Origin: Hyphomicrobiales bacterium
Lineage (GTDB): Bacteria; Pseudomonadota; Alphaproteobacteria; Rhizobiales; Rhizobiaceae
DNA: 64,000 nucleotides
Reading direction: 5' to 3'
Assembly (NCBI GenBank): GCA_900466875.1
Contig: UBNQ01000012.1
Location: 1 to 64,000, forward strand
The notes beneath the pieces were generated by a model, which saw only the letters and a list, made by a program, of their open reading frames with translations, was not told the DNA's origin and made no database searches. The position numbers and the translations under genes were made by a program. This document shows, one piece after another, positions 1 to 7,594 of this stretch (position 1 is the first letter of the stretch; each line of letters opens with the position of its first letter).

Positions 1-93
1 TCCCCCTTGTGGGGAGGGTTGGGAGGGGTCTTTTCCATTTGCGATAACCTTGCCGCTCTTCGAGATAAGGCACTGGCTGGTTAAGGATACCGC

Positions 94-261
94 CTAGAAC
101 AGCACCACCTCGACCGCATAAGCGACACCGACGACAGCCAGCATCACGATCACCATCCCAAGCATGACATCCGAGCCGCGCAACCGCCCCGGCCCGGTCC
201 CTTGTGGCAGCTGGCCGCGGGGATAGACATATCCCCGCAAATACTGAAACGACCTCGACAT
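94..261 (-). CDS. small predicted membrane protein
   Basis: A 55-residue reading frame starting MSRSFQYLRGYVYPRG and ending in one hydrophobic segment (about residues 33-55, MLGMVIVMLAVVGVAYAVEV). I chose the ATG at 261 because GAGGCTGGGG lies just upstream; an in-frame start at 291 would overlap the preceding gene by 20 bases. It is the last of three small minus-strand frames spaced by about 10 bases, which suggests one transcript. No family is recognised. Because it is so short it could be a chance frame; the spacing and hydrophobic tail are the only support. Confidence 0.4.
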   Translation of the reverse strand: MSRSFQYLRGYVYPRGQLPQGTGPGRLRGSDVMLGMVIVMLAVVGVAYAVEVVLF

Positions 262-271
262 GACCCCAGCC

Positions 272-550
272 TCAAGCCCTGCCCGCAACACGGCTGGTTG
301 CAGAAAGGCGGCGAGGTTCGAATGCCTCGCCCAAAGTCAGCGTCACATGCTCCGGCAGGCACCAGACGGCGCCGGGCATGTGGTCGCTTTCGAACATGGC
401 GAAATGCACGGCCGAGGCGCGGTCGGTAAAAAGCCCGCCGACCTTTCCCAACGTGTCATTGACGATCCAGCGGCCACACACGTCGCGGCCGACGGTAAAC
501 CGGATGCCGGTCGCAGGAGGCTCCCGGTCTGTCATCGCAAACTTGCCCAT
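272..550 (-). CDS. hypothetical protein, 92 aa
   Basis: A 92-residue soluble protein whose start is well supported: GGAGG sits six bases upstream of the ATG at 550. The central part (GRWIVNDTLGKVGGLFTDRA) resembles a small beta-rich domain in which a Trp-Ile-Val strand is followed by a phase in which residues for a helix appear (SAVHFAMFE). This style is seen in small rhizobial proteins of unknown role, but I cannot name a family. It lies 10 bases after the 561-764 frame and before the 94-261 frame, probably in one operon. No catalytic motif is visible. Confidence 0.6.
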   Translation of the reverse strand: MGKFAMTDREPPATGIRFTVGRDVCGRWIVNDTLGKVGGLFTDRASAVHFAMFESDHMPGAVWCLPEHVTLTLGEAFEPRRLSATSRVAGRA

Positions 551-560
551 ATCAGCCTCC

Positions 561-764
561 TCAACCGACCATCACGGCCAGCGCCGCAATGGCGCAGAAA
601 CCGACGCACAGAACCGCGCCAAGACGGAAGAAGATGGCAAGGCTCATGCCGGCGGCAGTGCTTTCGGCGCGATGCGCGCCCGGATGAGCCTGTGCCAGCC
701 GGTGGCGCTGAGCGCCAGCCTCGGTGAGGTGGAGAAGATAGATACTGCCCAGACGACCATACAT
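561..764 (-). CDS. small predicted membrane protein, 67 aa
   Basis: A 67-residue frame whose ATG at 764 has AAGGAG seven bases upstream. The N-terminal 38 residues are polar and basic; residues about 40-67 (MSLAIFFRLGAVLCVGFCAI and onward) form one membrane helix. It heads the small three-gene cluster reading toward base 94. The internal Met at residue 40 could be an alternative start giving a 28-residue membrane peptide. No family is recognised. Confidence 0.45.
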   Translation of the reverse strand: MYGRLGSIYLLHLTEAGAQRHRLAQAHPGAHRAESTAAGMSLAIFFRLGAVLCVGFCAIAALAVMVG

Positions 765-901
765 AGGTCACTCCTTGTCGATCGAAGTTCGGCAACCACG
801 GCTGCGGAACGGACATCGAATGCGATGCCTGACAACAAGGTAGCGAGCGCCCCATAGGCATTCGATTGGAACGGGGGAGCGAAGAAATAGAAAAGTCATA
901 A

Positions 902-936
902 ACCCGCCGCGAGCATATTGAGTGCCCGCGGCGGGT
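902..936 (-). terminator. rho-independent terminator of dadA
   Basis: A ten-base stem (ACCCGCCGCG at 902-911 pairing with CGCGGCGGGT at 927-936) lies 12 bases past the dadA stop. On the minus strand it is followed by a T-rich run (TTTATGACTTTTC). Confidence 0.65.
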
Positions 937-948
937 CAGCCAGGGGTG

Positions 949-2199
949 TCAGGCGTAGCGGGAGACCGCGAGGTCCGTGGCGTCTATTTCAGGCTTGCGG
1001 CCGCCGACAAGATCGCTGATCAGCTTCGCCGAGCCGCAGCTCATCGTCCAGCCGAGCGTGCCGTGGCCGGTATTGAGGAACAGGCCCTTCACTTTGGTCG
1101 CGCCGATCACCGGCGTGCCGTCCGGCGTCATCGGACGCAGCCCGGACCAGAAATCGGCCTTGGAAACATCACCGCCCGGAAACAGATCGGTGACGGAATG
1201 TTCGAGCGTCGCGCGGCGCTTCTGGCCGAGATCGTTGGTATAGCCGGAAATCTCCGCCATGCCGCCGACGCGGATACGGTCGCCGAGCCGGGTGATGGCA
1301 ATCTTGTAGGTCTCGTCCATGACGGTCGATTCCGGGGCGCGCGCGGCATCGACGATCGGGATCGTCAGCGAATAACCCTTGACCGGATAGACCGGCAGCC
1401 TGATGTCGAATTGCTTCACCAGCATGGGCGAATAGCTGCCGAGCGCAACGACGACGGCATCGGCCCGCAGCGTTTCGCGGTCGGTCACCACGCCGCGCAC
1501 GGTGCCACCCTCAACGTCGAGCGCCTTGATATTGGTGCCGTAAACGAACTTCGCGCCGAGTTCCGCGGCCTTCAACGCCAGCGCATTGGTGAACTTGAAG
1601 CAGTCGCCCGTTTCATCCTTCGGTGTCAAAAGCCCGCCGACGATCTTTTCGCGCACATGCCTCAGCGCCGGCTCGACGCGAATGCAGCCTTCCGGATCAA
1701 GTACTTCATAAGGCACGCCATCGGCGGCGAGCGCCTTGACGTCCTTGGCGGACGCATCGAGCTGCTGCCGGGTGCGGAACAGCTGCAGCGTGCCCTGCAT
1801 CCGTTCGTCATAGGCGATGCCGGTCTCAGCCCGCACTTCTGCAAGCGAGACGCGGGCATAGTCGGCGATACGCAGCATGCGGCTCTTGTTGATCGCATAA
1901 CGCTCAGATGTGCAGTTGCGCAGCATTTGCGCCATCCAGGAAAGCATGGCGGTGTCCATTTTCGGACGCAGGATCAGCGGCGCATGATCCATGAACAGCC
2001 ATTTCATTGCCTTCAACGGAATGCCGGGGGCGGCCCAGGGAGAGCAGTAACCGAAGGAAACCTCGCCGGCATTGGCAAAGCTGGTTTCCAATGCCGGGCC
2101 TTCCTGCCGGTCGACGACCGTCACCTCATGGCCGGCCTTGGCCAATTGATAGGCGGAGGTTACGCCGACGACGCCGGCCCCGAGAACGATGACTTTCAT
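949..2199 (-). CDS. dadA: D-amino acid dehydrogenase small subunit (FAD-dependent)
   Basis: A 416-residue flavoenzyme that oxidises D-amino acids (typically D-alanine from L-alanine catabolism) to keto acids, passing electrons to the membrane quinone pool. The N-terminus has the FAD dinucleotide motif [17 protein letters not shown] followed by the acidic strand end VTVVDR. The C-terminus has the family's [19 protein letters not shown] segment. Length is close to E. coli DadA (432). The start at 2199 (MKVIVLGAG) matches the family; the frame could extend to 2226. It is divergent from an Lrp-family regulator, the usual arrangement for the local activator of dad genes. No alanine racemase gene is adjacent in this window. 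Confidence 0.9.
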   Translation of the reverse strand: MKVIVLGAGVVGVTSAYQLAKAGHEVTVVDRQEGPALETSFANAGEVSFGYCSPWAAPGIPLKAMKWLFMDHAPLILRPKMDTAMLSWMAQMLRNCTSERYAINKSRMLRIADYARVSLAEVRAETGIAYDERMQGTLQLFRTRQQLDASAKDVKALAADGVPYEVLDPEGCIRVEPALRHVREKIVGGLLTPKDETGDCFKFTNALALKAAELGAKFVYGTNIKALDVEGGTVRGVVTDRETLRADAVVVALGSYSPMLVKQFDIRLPVYPVKGYSLTIPIVDAARAPESTVMDETYKIAITRLGDRIRVGGMAEISGYTNDLGQKRRATLEHSVTDLFPGGDVSKADFWSGLRPMTPDGTPVIGATKVKGLFLNTGHGTLGWTMSCGSAKLISDLVGGRKPEIDATDLAVSRYA

Positions 2200-2500
2200 G
2201 GACTTCCCCGTTTTCTGCGTACTCAAGCTTTAAAGACGAATGCGTTGGTAACGACGTCAGAGACTGGTCGAAATCTCATAGGAGATTGTCCCGCCCGTCT
2301 GCGCAAGTCGATCACTCGGGATCTGGCAACGGTATCGATCTTGCGTACCGTCGAAAACAGCCACTCTCTCACTCGTTCACGCCCATATTTTTTGGGGAAA
2401 ACATAATGAAATGATCGTGGAATTTCTTATCGATTGATGGCAGAATATTGCGTCAAAAATAGAATAGCGAAACGATCTGCGATATTTTGAAAGAATATTC
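2200..2500. promoter_or_regulatory. divergent dadA / Lrp-regulator promoter region
   Basis: 301 bases with no supported gene between two divergent starts. The half nearest the regulator is clearly AT-richer than its surroundings (about 2385-2500). It carries repeated GAATATT elements (2452-2458 and 2489-2495) near the regulator start, as expected for Lrp-type binding. Which bases are contacted cannot be determined by eye. Confidence 0.5.
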
Positions 2501-2959
2501 ATGGCGACCATGGACTCGATCGACCGCAACCTTCTACGCCTGCTCAGGCTTAATGCCCGAATGAGCAATGCAGCCCTGGCAACAGAGGTCGGTCTGTCGC
2601 CCTCCGCCTGTCTTCGCCGTATCAGACTGCTCGAGGAAGCGGGCATCATCCGCGGTTATACGGCGCTGGTTGATAACGATCAGAACGGCATCGCCGTCAT
2701 CATCAACATCACACTGGAGCGACAGACGGAGGATTATCTCAACCGTTTCGAAGCCGCCGTGCGCAAATATCCGGAAATTCGGGAATGTTTTCTGATGACG
2801 GGCGGCTCGGATTACCTGTTGCGCGTCGAAGTGGCCAACGCCGGAGAGTTCGAGCGCATTCACAAGGAGATCCTGTCCGCCCTGCCGGGCGTGCTGCGCA
2901 TCCATTCGAGCTTTTCGATCCGCAATGTCCTGATGACACGGAGCAAGAAAGGCCGCTGA
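2501..2959 (+). CDS. Lrp/AsnC-family transcriptional regulator (probable dadA regulator)
   Basis: A 152-residue Lrp/AsnC protein. An N-terminal helix-turn-helix (residues about 4-60, with LLRLLRLNARMSNAALATEV and GLSPSACLRRIRLLEEAGII) is followed by an AsnC ligand-binding RAM domain (about 68-150). These regulators form octamers and respond to amino acids. Divergence from dadA suggests it activates D-/L-alanine catabolism, by analogy with DadR of pseudomonads and rhizobia. A second ATG at 2510 would remove three residues; the upstream sequence gives no strong ribosome site for either. It ends just before a strong bidirectional terminator. Confidence 0.88.
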   Translation: MATMDSIDRNLLRLLRLNARMSNAALATEVGLSPSACLRRIRLLEEAGIIRGYTALVDNDQNGIAVIINITLERQTEDYLNRFEAAVRKYPEIRECFLMTGGSDYLLRVEVANAGEFERIHKEILSALPGVLRIHSSFSIRNVLMTRSKKGR

Positions 2960-2970
2960 GCAACTCCCAG

Positions 2971-3013
2971 ACGCGAAACGCCGCCCGTGCAAGGCACGGA
3001 CGGCGTTTCGCGT
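2971..3013. terminator. bidirectional terminator between Lrp regulator and kduD
   Basis: An outer stem of 13 bases (ACGCGAAACGCCG at 2971-2983 with CGGCGTTTCGCGT at 3001-3013) encloses a second stem CCGTGC/GCACGG with loop AAG. It sits between convergent genes. A second hairpin, CGGCGCT-AAA-AGCGCCG at 3024-3040, lies nearer the kduD stop. Confidence 0.75.
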
Positions 3014-3046
3014 GATGAAGGTCCGGCGCTAAAAGCGCCGAACAGA

Positions 3047-3832
3047 TCAGGGCTGCTTGCCGATATAGGCGAGGATACCGCCGTCGACGTAAAGAACGTG
3101 ACCGTTGACGAAGTCGGATGCCGAGGAAGCCAGGAACACGGCCGGTCCCTTCAGGTCCTGCGTCGTACCCCAACGGTTTGCAGGGGTTTTGGCAAGGATG
3201 AAGGAGTTGAACGGATGACCCGGTTCGCGCAGCGGCGCGGTCTGCGGGGTTTCGATGTAACCCGGGCCGATACCGTTGCACTGGATGTTCAGCGCGCCGT
3301 ATTCGGAAGCGATGTTACGGGTCAGCATCTTCAGGCCGCCCTTGGCAGCAGCGTAGGCCGACACGGTTTCGCGGCCGAGCTCGCTCATCATCGAGCAGAT
3401 GTTGATGATCTTGCCGCCACCGCGCTTGATCATGCCCGGAATGACGGCCTTGGCGAGGATGAACGGCGCGGTCAGGTCGATGTCGATGACCTGGCGGAAG
3501 TCCTTGACGTCCATTTCATGCATCGGCACGCGCTTGATGATGCCGGCATTGTTGACGAGGATATCGACCGAGCCGAGGTCCTTTTCGATTTCGGCGATCA
3601 TCTTCTGCACGCCCGGTTCGTCGGTCACGTCGCAGATGTAACCCTTGGCGTCGATGCCGGCTTCCTTGTAGGCTTCGAGACCCTTTTTCAGGAAATCTTC
3701 GTTGATATCGTTGAAGGCGATCGTGGCGCCGGCTTCAGCGAGCGCGCTGGCCAGTGCAAAACCGATGCCGTAGGAAGCGCCGGTAACCAGTGCGACCTTG
3801 CCCTTGAGCGAAAAGCTGTCTGCGTAACTCAA
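3047..3832 (-). CDS. kduD: 2-dehydro-3-deoxy-D-gluconate 5-dehydrogenase (KduD, SDR family)
   Basis: A 261-residue classical short-chain dehydrogenase. It shows the cofactor motif TGASYGIGFALA (about residues 18-29), NNAG near residue 93 and catalytic Tyr/Lys in SAYAAAKGG. In pectin catabolism KduD reduces 2,5-diketo-3-deoxygluconate to 2-keto-3-deoxygluconate in the cytoplasm. The assignment relies on kduI lying directly upstream; as an isolated SDR it could be another sugar dehydrogenase. The start codon is TTG at 3832, with AAGGA about nine bases upstream. It is the last gene of the kdgK-kdgT-yhcH-kduI-kduD operon. Confidence 0.85.
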   Translation of the reverse strand: MSYADSFSLKGKVALVTGASYGIGFALASALAEAGATIAFNDINEDFLKKGLEAYKEAGIDAKGYICDVTDEPGVQKMIAEIEKDLGSVDILVNNAGIIKRVPMHEMDVKDFRQVIDIDLTAPFILAKAVIPGMIKRGGGKIINICSMMSELGRETVSAYAAAKGGLKMLTRNIASEYGALNIQCNGIGPGYIETPQTAPLREPGHPFNSFILAKTPANRWGTTQDLKGPAVFLASSASDFVNGHVLYVDGGILAYIGKQP

Positions 3833-3863
3833 TATCTTAAATCCTTGGCTGTATTGAAAGAAA

Positions 3864-3891
3864 TCGGAGCGGCATATGATTGCCGCTCCGA
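3864..3891 (-). other. intercistronic hairpin, kduI-kduD
   Basis: An 11-base perfect stem (TCGGAGCGGCA at 3864-3874 with TGCCGCTCCGA at 3881-3891) with a six-base loop lies between the kduI stop and the kduD start. No long T-run follows, so a processing or mRNA-stability element is as likely as partial termination. Confidence 0.55.
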
Positions 3892-3902
3892 CGTAGACCG
3901 AC

Positions 3903-4745
3903 TTAGCGCAGGTCGCTGATGGCGATATGGTCCATGTCGTCGAAGGTCAGGTTTTCGCCGCACATTGCCCAGATGAACGTGTAGTTTGCAGTGCCGCAAC
4001 CGGCGTGGATCGACCACGACGGCGAGATGACGGCCTGGTCGTTCTGCACCAGAATGTGGCGGGTCTGATCGCCTTCACCCATCATGTGGAAGACGGCCTG
4101 ATTTTCGGCGATGTTGAAGTAGTAGTAGATTTCCGAGCGGCGCTCATGAGTGTGAGCCGGCATCGTGTTCCAGACATTGCCCGGATCGAGTTCGGTCAGA
4201 CCCATCGACAGCTGGCAGGTTTCCAGAACGTCCGGGTGGATGAACTGGTTGATGACGCGCTTGTTGGCCGTCGAATTGTCGCCAACCGGCTTCTTCTGGG
4301 CGTCGGCGATCGACAGGAAGGTCGTCTTGCAGACCTTATGGGCCGGAGCCGAGATCATGTAGAACTTGGCCGGATTGGCCTTGTCCTTGCTCGTGAAGAC
4401 GACCGACTTGTGGCCCTTGGTGACGTAGAGGCAATCCTTGAAGGCGAGATTGTAGACTTCGCCGTCGACCTCGACGGAACCTTCGCCGCCCAGGTTGAAG
4501 ATGCCGAGTTCGCGGCGTTCCAGCACGTAATTCGTGCCGAAATTCTTCATGCAGTCGATGCCCTTGTCGAGCGGAACGGCTTCATTGACCGGCTTGCAGC
4601 CGAACACGACCATGCGGTCGACGTGGCTGTAAGTGGCGACGATCTCGTCATCGGCGAAAACCTTTTCGATCAGGAATTCGGCGCGCGTTTCCTCGGTCGT
4701 GTAGCGCTTGAAATCCTTCTGGCTGGCCGAATAGCGGATGTCCAT
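3903..4745 (-). CDS. kduI: 5-dehydro-4-deoxy-D-glucuronate isomerase
   Basis: A 280-residue cupin-type isomerase of full family length. It converts 5-keto-4-deoxyuronate, from unsaturated oligogalacturonates, to 2,5-diketo-3-deoxygluconate. The family's metal-binding region is visible in TMPAHTHERRSEIYYYFNIA, with further His in WSIHAGCGTANYTFIW. The N-terminal MDIRYSASQKDFKRYTTEE is characteristic. The start at 4745 has GAGGAG nine bases upstream. Its product feeds KduD, encoded next. Confidence 0.95.
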   Translation of the reverse strand: MDIRYSASQKDFKRYTTEETRAEFLIEKVFADDEIVATYSHVDRMVVFGCKPVNEAVPLDKGIDCMKNFGTNYVLERRELGIFNLGGEGSVEVDGEVYNLAFKDCLYVTKGHKSVVFTSKDKANPAKFYMISAPAHKVCKTTFLSIADAQKKPVGDNSTANKRVINQFIHPDVLETCQLSMGLTELDPGNVWNTMPAHTHERRSEIYYYFNIAENQAVFHMMGEGDQTRHILVQNDQAVISPSWSIHAGCGTANYTFIWAMCGENLTFDDMDHIAISDLR

Positions 4746-4791
4746 AATATTACTCCTCTAAGTATGATGGGATGTGTACGAGTGACGTCTA

Positions 4792-5253
4792 TCAGGCGAG
4801 AAGCTTGATGACGACCTTGCGCACCTTGCCGGGCGCCTCGGCGGCACAGCCGGGACGATGAATGTCGGTGGGATAGAAGACGGCATAGGCACCGGCTCCC
4901 AGAAGCAGATCGGTCTCGTCGGTGACCTTGGAGTAGAACTTGACGTCCTTGCTCTCGAAAAGGTCTTCCTCGACCGTGTAATCTGCGGCGATCGGTGCAT
5001 AACCGATGATCTCGCGACCGCTGAATACGAACTGGATGTCGATGTAGCGTGCGTGGGATTCCGGACGCTTCTCGGCCTTTGGCGCGGTATCGTAATCCTG
5101 GATCAGGGCGAAGATGGTATCGCCTTCGATATCGACACGGCCGGCGGGCAATGCAGCGATATCCGTCTCGGCCAGAAACTTCAGGCCCTTCTGGATGTTC
5201 GCCGGGAGAGTTGCGGCGTCGCGGTCGAGCGTGGCGAGATTGCTGAGATACAT
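4792..5253 (-). CDS. YhcH/YjgK/YiaL (DUF386) family protein
   Basis: A 153-residue single-domain protein of the YhcH/YiaL/EbgC-like family, a cupin-like fold often encoded in sugar-acid operons and thought to act on acidic sugar anomers or isomers. Typical features are the N-terminal MYLSNLATLD, the HARYIDIQFVFSG segment with conserved His and Asp, and the C-terminal FYPTDIHRPGCA metal-site region. The start has AAGGA upstream. It lies between kdgT and kduI, so a role in handling pectin-derived uronates is inferred; the exact reaction is not established for this family in this context. Confidence 0.85.
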   Translation of the reverse strand: MYLSNLATLDRDAATLPANIQKGLKFLAETDIAALPAGRVDIEGDTIFALIQDYDTAPKAEKRPESHARYIDIQFVFSGREIIGYAPIAADYTVEEDLFESKDVKFYSKVTDETDLLLGAGAYAVFYPTDIHRPGCAAEAPGKVRKVVIKLLA

Positions 5254-5278
5254 GACTTTTTCCTTGAATGAACTGGAT

Positions 5279-5304
5279 GGGGCCAGCGATTAGGCACTGG
5301 CCCC
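5279..5304 (-). other. intercistronic hairpin, kdgT-yhcH
   Basis: An eight-base stem GGGGCCAG (5279-5286) / CTGGCCCC (5297-5304) with a ten-base loop lies just after the kdgT stop and before the DUF386 gene. The position suits mRNA processing or partial termination after the transporter gene. Confidence 0.5.
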
Positions 5305-5313
5305 GCTCAGAGC

Positions 5314-6330
5314 TTAGTGAGCAGCGTTTACGGTGTCACCGGCTTCCGGCGCATCGGCCTGGACGGTTTCGTCGACACCAGCCCTCTTCTTCATGTACTT
5401 GGCGTACATGCCGGTCAGGATCGGAACCAGGATCGCGGTGGTCAGGCAAGCAGCGGCGACCAGCGAGGTGGCGGCGGCGGCGGCAGGCTTAAACTGCGGA
5501 GCCATTTCGGCGATGATCATCGGGTTTGCGACAGCCGCACCGGCAGCCGACGAGGCGGCGAGACCGGCAGTACCGTTACCGCCACCGATGAACTTGTCGG
5601 CCAGCATCAGCGGGATACCCGTGACGATGATGACGAGGACACCAAGCAGGATGCCGCCGAGACCGGTCTGGACGATGACGTTGAGGTCGATGCCGTTACC
5701 GAGAGCAAAGCCGAAGAACGGGATCAGGGTGGTGACGCCGCCCTTGAAGAAGGCGCGCAGGTCCTTGTCCAGGTTGCCGAGGATGAAGCCGATCAGGAAG
5801 GGCAGCACGGCGCCGACGAACAGGTGGGGCTCGAAGGTTGCAACGCCTGCAGCACCCAGGATCAGCATCGAGACCAGCGGACCCGATTCGATCGACATCA
5901 GGACGAAGGCGCCCGATTCTTCCTTGGTGCCGTATTGCTGCATGATCGCGGCATAGAGACCGCCGTTGGTCATGTCCATTGCGGCGCAGATGGCGAGAGC
6001 CGAGAAGCCCATGAACAGGCCCGACTGCACGCCTTCAAGCGGCAGGAACTGGGCTGCGATGTAGGTGGCGCCCCAGGCGACGAGCGTCTTGACGACGACG
6101 AGGTTACCCGACTTGCGCAGAACCGTGCCGGTTGCGCGAAGGTCGATCGAGGTACCCATGCAGAAGAACCACACGGCCAGGATCGGAACGGTGCCCGAGA
6201 TGAGACCGTTGGTGAACGAACCGAAGTAGCTGCCGGCCCAGGGGAAGAAGGTCTTGCAAAGTGCGCCGAGAATGAGCGGTACGAGCATCAATCCGCCGGG
6301 GACTCTATCAATTGCCTTTTTAATATTCAT
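5314..6330 (-). CDS. kdgT: 2-keto-3-deoxygluconate permease
   Basis: A 338-residue inner-membrane protein of the KdgT family (proton-linked uptake of 2-keto-3-deoxygluconate). It has about ten hydrophobic segments, the characteristic N-terminus [20 protein letters not shown], and the family segment [20 protein letters not shown] near residue 250. The C-terminal tail after about residue 315 is polar. The start at 6330 has a full AAGGAGG site. It lies directly after the KDG kinase gene and completes an uptake-phosphorylation pair. Confidence 0.93.
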   Translation of the reverse strand: MNIKKAIDRVPGGLMLVPLILGALCKTFFPWAGSYFGSFTNGLISGTVPILAVWFFCMGTSIDLRATGTVLRKSGNLVVVKTLVAWGATYIAAQFLPLEGVQSGLFMGFSALAICAAMDMTNGGLYAAIMQQYGTKEESGAFVLMSIESGPLVSMLILGAAGVATFEPHLFVGAVLPFLIGFILGNLDKDLRAFFKGGVTTLIPFFGFALGNGIDLNVIVQTGLGGILLGVLVIIVTGIPLMLADKFIGGGNGTAGLAASSAAGAAVANPMIIAEMAPQFKPAAAAATSLVAAACLTTAILVPILTGMYAKYMKKRAGVDETVQADAPEAGDTVNAAH

Positions 6331-6359
6331 GTTTGTATTCCTCCTTAGTATCGAGTTCG

Positions 6360-7340
6360 CTATTCGGCCGCGGTGGTTAAATTGCCGCGGCTAGCGATCT
6401 CAGTTTTGAAAACGTCGGGTGTGGCGTCTTTCGGGATAATTGCACCATGGTGTTGAACGACGGCGCCAGCGACGACGTGGGCACGGCGTGCTGCCTCCGC
6501 GGGTTCAATCCCAAGGCTGCGGCCTAAAATATAGGTTGCTGAAAAACTGTCGCCGGCAGCGGTTGTGTCGACGACTTTCTCGACTTTGGTGGCAGGTACG
6601 GTTTCGACCTTACCGCCATGAATGAGCGTGGCAACGCCTGGCCCATCCTTGATCACCACTTCCAGCTGCGGCATTTTCGCAAAATATTCGATGCCGGCTT
6701 CCATGCACTGGGCAAGCCCGAACACTTCCAGCTCTTCGATGGTGACGAGAACGCGGGTGGAGAATGCGATGACGCGTTCATAGGCCGCCCGGGCATTTTC
6801 GATACCGCCCCAAAGCAGCGGTCGATAGTTTCCGTCGAAATCGACGGCAACGCCTGCACGAGCGAGTTCTTCCAGCCGCACGAGCAGCCGCTCGCGGCTA
6901 TCCGGCTTCAAGACAGCCAGACTGATGCCGGAGATATAGATGCTCGTAAACCCTTCGAGTGCAGCGAGAAGTTCGTCGGAACCTTCGCCCTCGAAAGTTT
7001 CACGGGCAGCGGCCTCACCGCGCCAGTAGAAGAAGCGGCGCTCACCGGTCGGATCCGTCTTGATGAAGTAAAGACCAGGCCTGCAGCCCTTTCGGCGCAA
7101 CACGAGATGATCGTCGACACCCTGGGAATTCCAGAATGACGCCATGTCGTCGCTGAAAGGATCGTCTCCGATGGCGGTTATGTATGAGACGAATGGCCCC
7201 AAACCCGCTCCCAACCGCGCCATGTAAGCAGCGGTGTTGAAAGTATCACCTCCGAAAGCCTGCGTAATCGAGCCGTCCGGCTTGCGCTGCAATTCGACCA
7301 TGCATTCGCCGATCGATGCTACGCGTATTTCCAGTGGCAT
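6360..7340 (-). CDS. kdgK: 2-keto-3-deoxygluconate kinase (PfkB/ribokinase family)
   Basis: A 326-residue PfkB-family sugar kinase that phosphorylates 2-keto-3-deoxygluconate to KDPG, the Entner-Doudoroff aldolase substrate. It shows the N-terminal substrate motif [16 protein letters not shown] and the C-terminal PfkB signature [14 protein letters not shown], whose Asp is the catalytic base. GGAGG lies upstream of the ATG at 7340. It is first in the operon and divergent from pflB. No KDPG aldolase gene is in the window, so the next step must be encoded elsewhere. Substrate identity rests on the operon. Confidence 0.87.
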   Translation of the reverse strand: MPLEIRVASIGECMVELQRKPDGSITQAFGGDTFNTAAYMARLGAGLGPFVSYITAIGDDPFSDDMASFWNSQGVDDHLVLRRKGCRPGLYFIKTDPTGERRFFYWRGEAAARETFEGEGSDELLAALEGFTSIYISGISLAVLKPDSRERLLVRLEELARAGVAVDFDGNYRPLLWGGIENARAAYERVIAFSTRVLVTIEELEVFGLAQCMEAGIEYFAKMPQLEVVIKDGPGVATLIHGGKVETVPATKVEKVVDTTAAGDSFSATYILGRSLGIEPAEAARRAHVVAGAVVQHHGAIIPKDATPDVFKTEIASRGNLTTAAE

Positions 7341-7451
7341 TTTGCCTCCCTTCCGCCCCTCAAAGGCATCGCGCCGTCCGAAAAAAGGGGCATGGATTAG
7401 GACTTCGTCCAGCGCTGAGCCGGAACATATTCACACTCATCAATTTCTACG

Positions 7452-7500
7452 TTGATCGGAATCAAACTTCGATGCCCTCTACATTGGTAGATTGCAGATG
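7452..7500 (+). promoter_or_regulatory. FNR/FixK-type anaerobic promoter of pflB
   Basis: A perfect FNR/FixK palindrome TTGAT-CGGA-ATCAA occupies 7452-7465. A TAGATT hexamer (7488-7493, four of six matches to TATAAT) lies exactly where the -10 element falls if the site centres at -41.5, predicting transcription start near 7500 and a 95-base leader. This is the class II activator geometry. The site also lies 118 bases from the divergent kdgK start and might influence it. Confidence 0.8.
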
Positions 7501-7594
7501 GAAGCCACGGTCTTTTAAGGCACTGCCGATAGGGATCGTGGTTGGGAGGGCGCTTCACCAAATGCCGAAAGGCAAAGAAAGAGGAAGAAGACTA

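Noticed and set aside
815-866. Inverted repeat ATCGAATGC (815-823) / GCATTCGAT (858-866) upstream of the small gene cluster
   Set aside because: The 34-base spacer is too long for a convincing operator or terminator, and competing pairings exist; it may be part of a promoter but nothing specific supports it.
922-2406. Long plus-strand frame of 494 codons opposite dadA, and similar antisense frames opposite kdgT, pta and the type I ABC gene
   Set aside because: Composition (rich in Arg, His, Gly, Asp) is that of a shadow frame, and dadA on the other strand has clear family motifs throughout.
7316-7594. Upstream extension of the pflB frame giving an 845-residue product
   Set aside because: The extension has no similarity to PFL, crosses the FNR box and promoter, and the ATG at 7595 has a good ribosome site and gives normal length.
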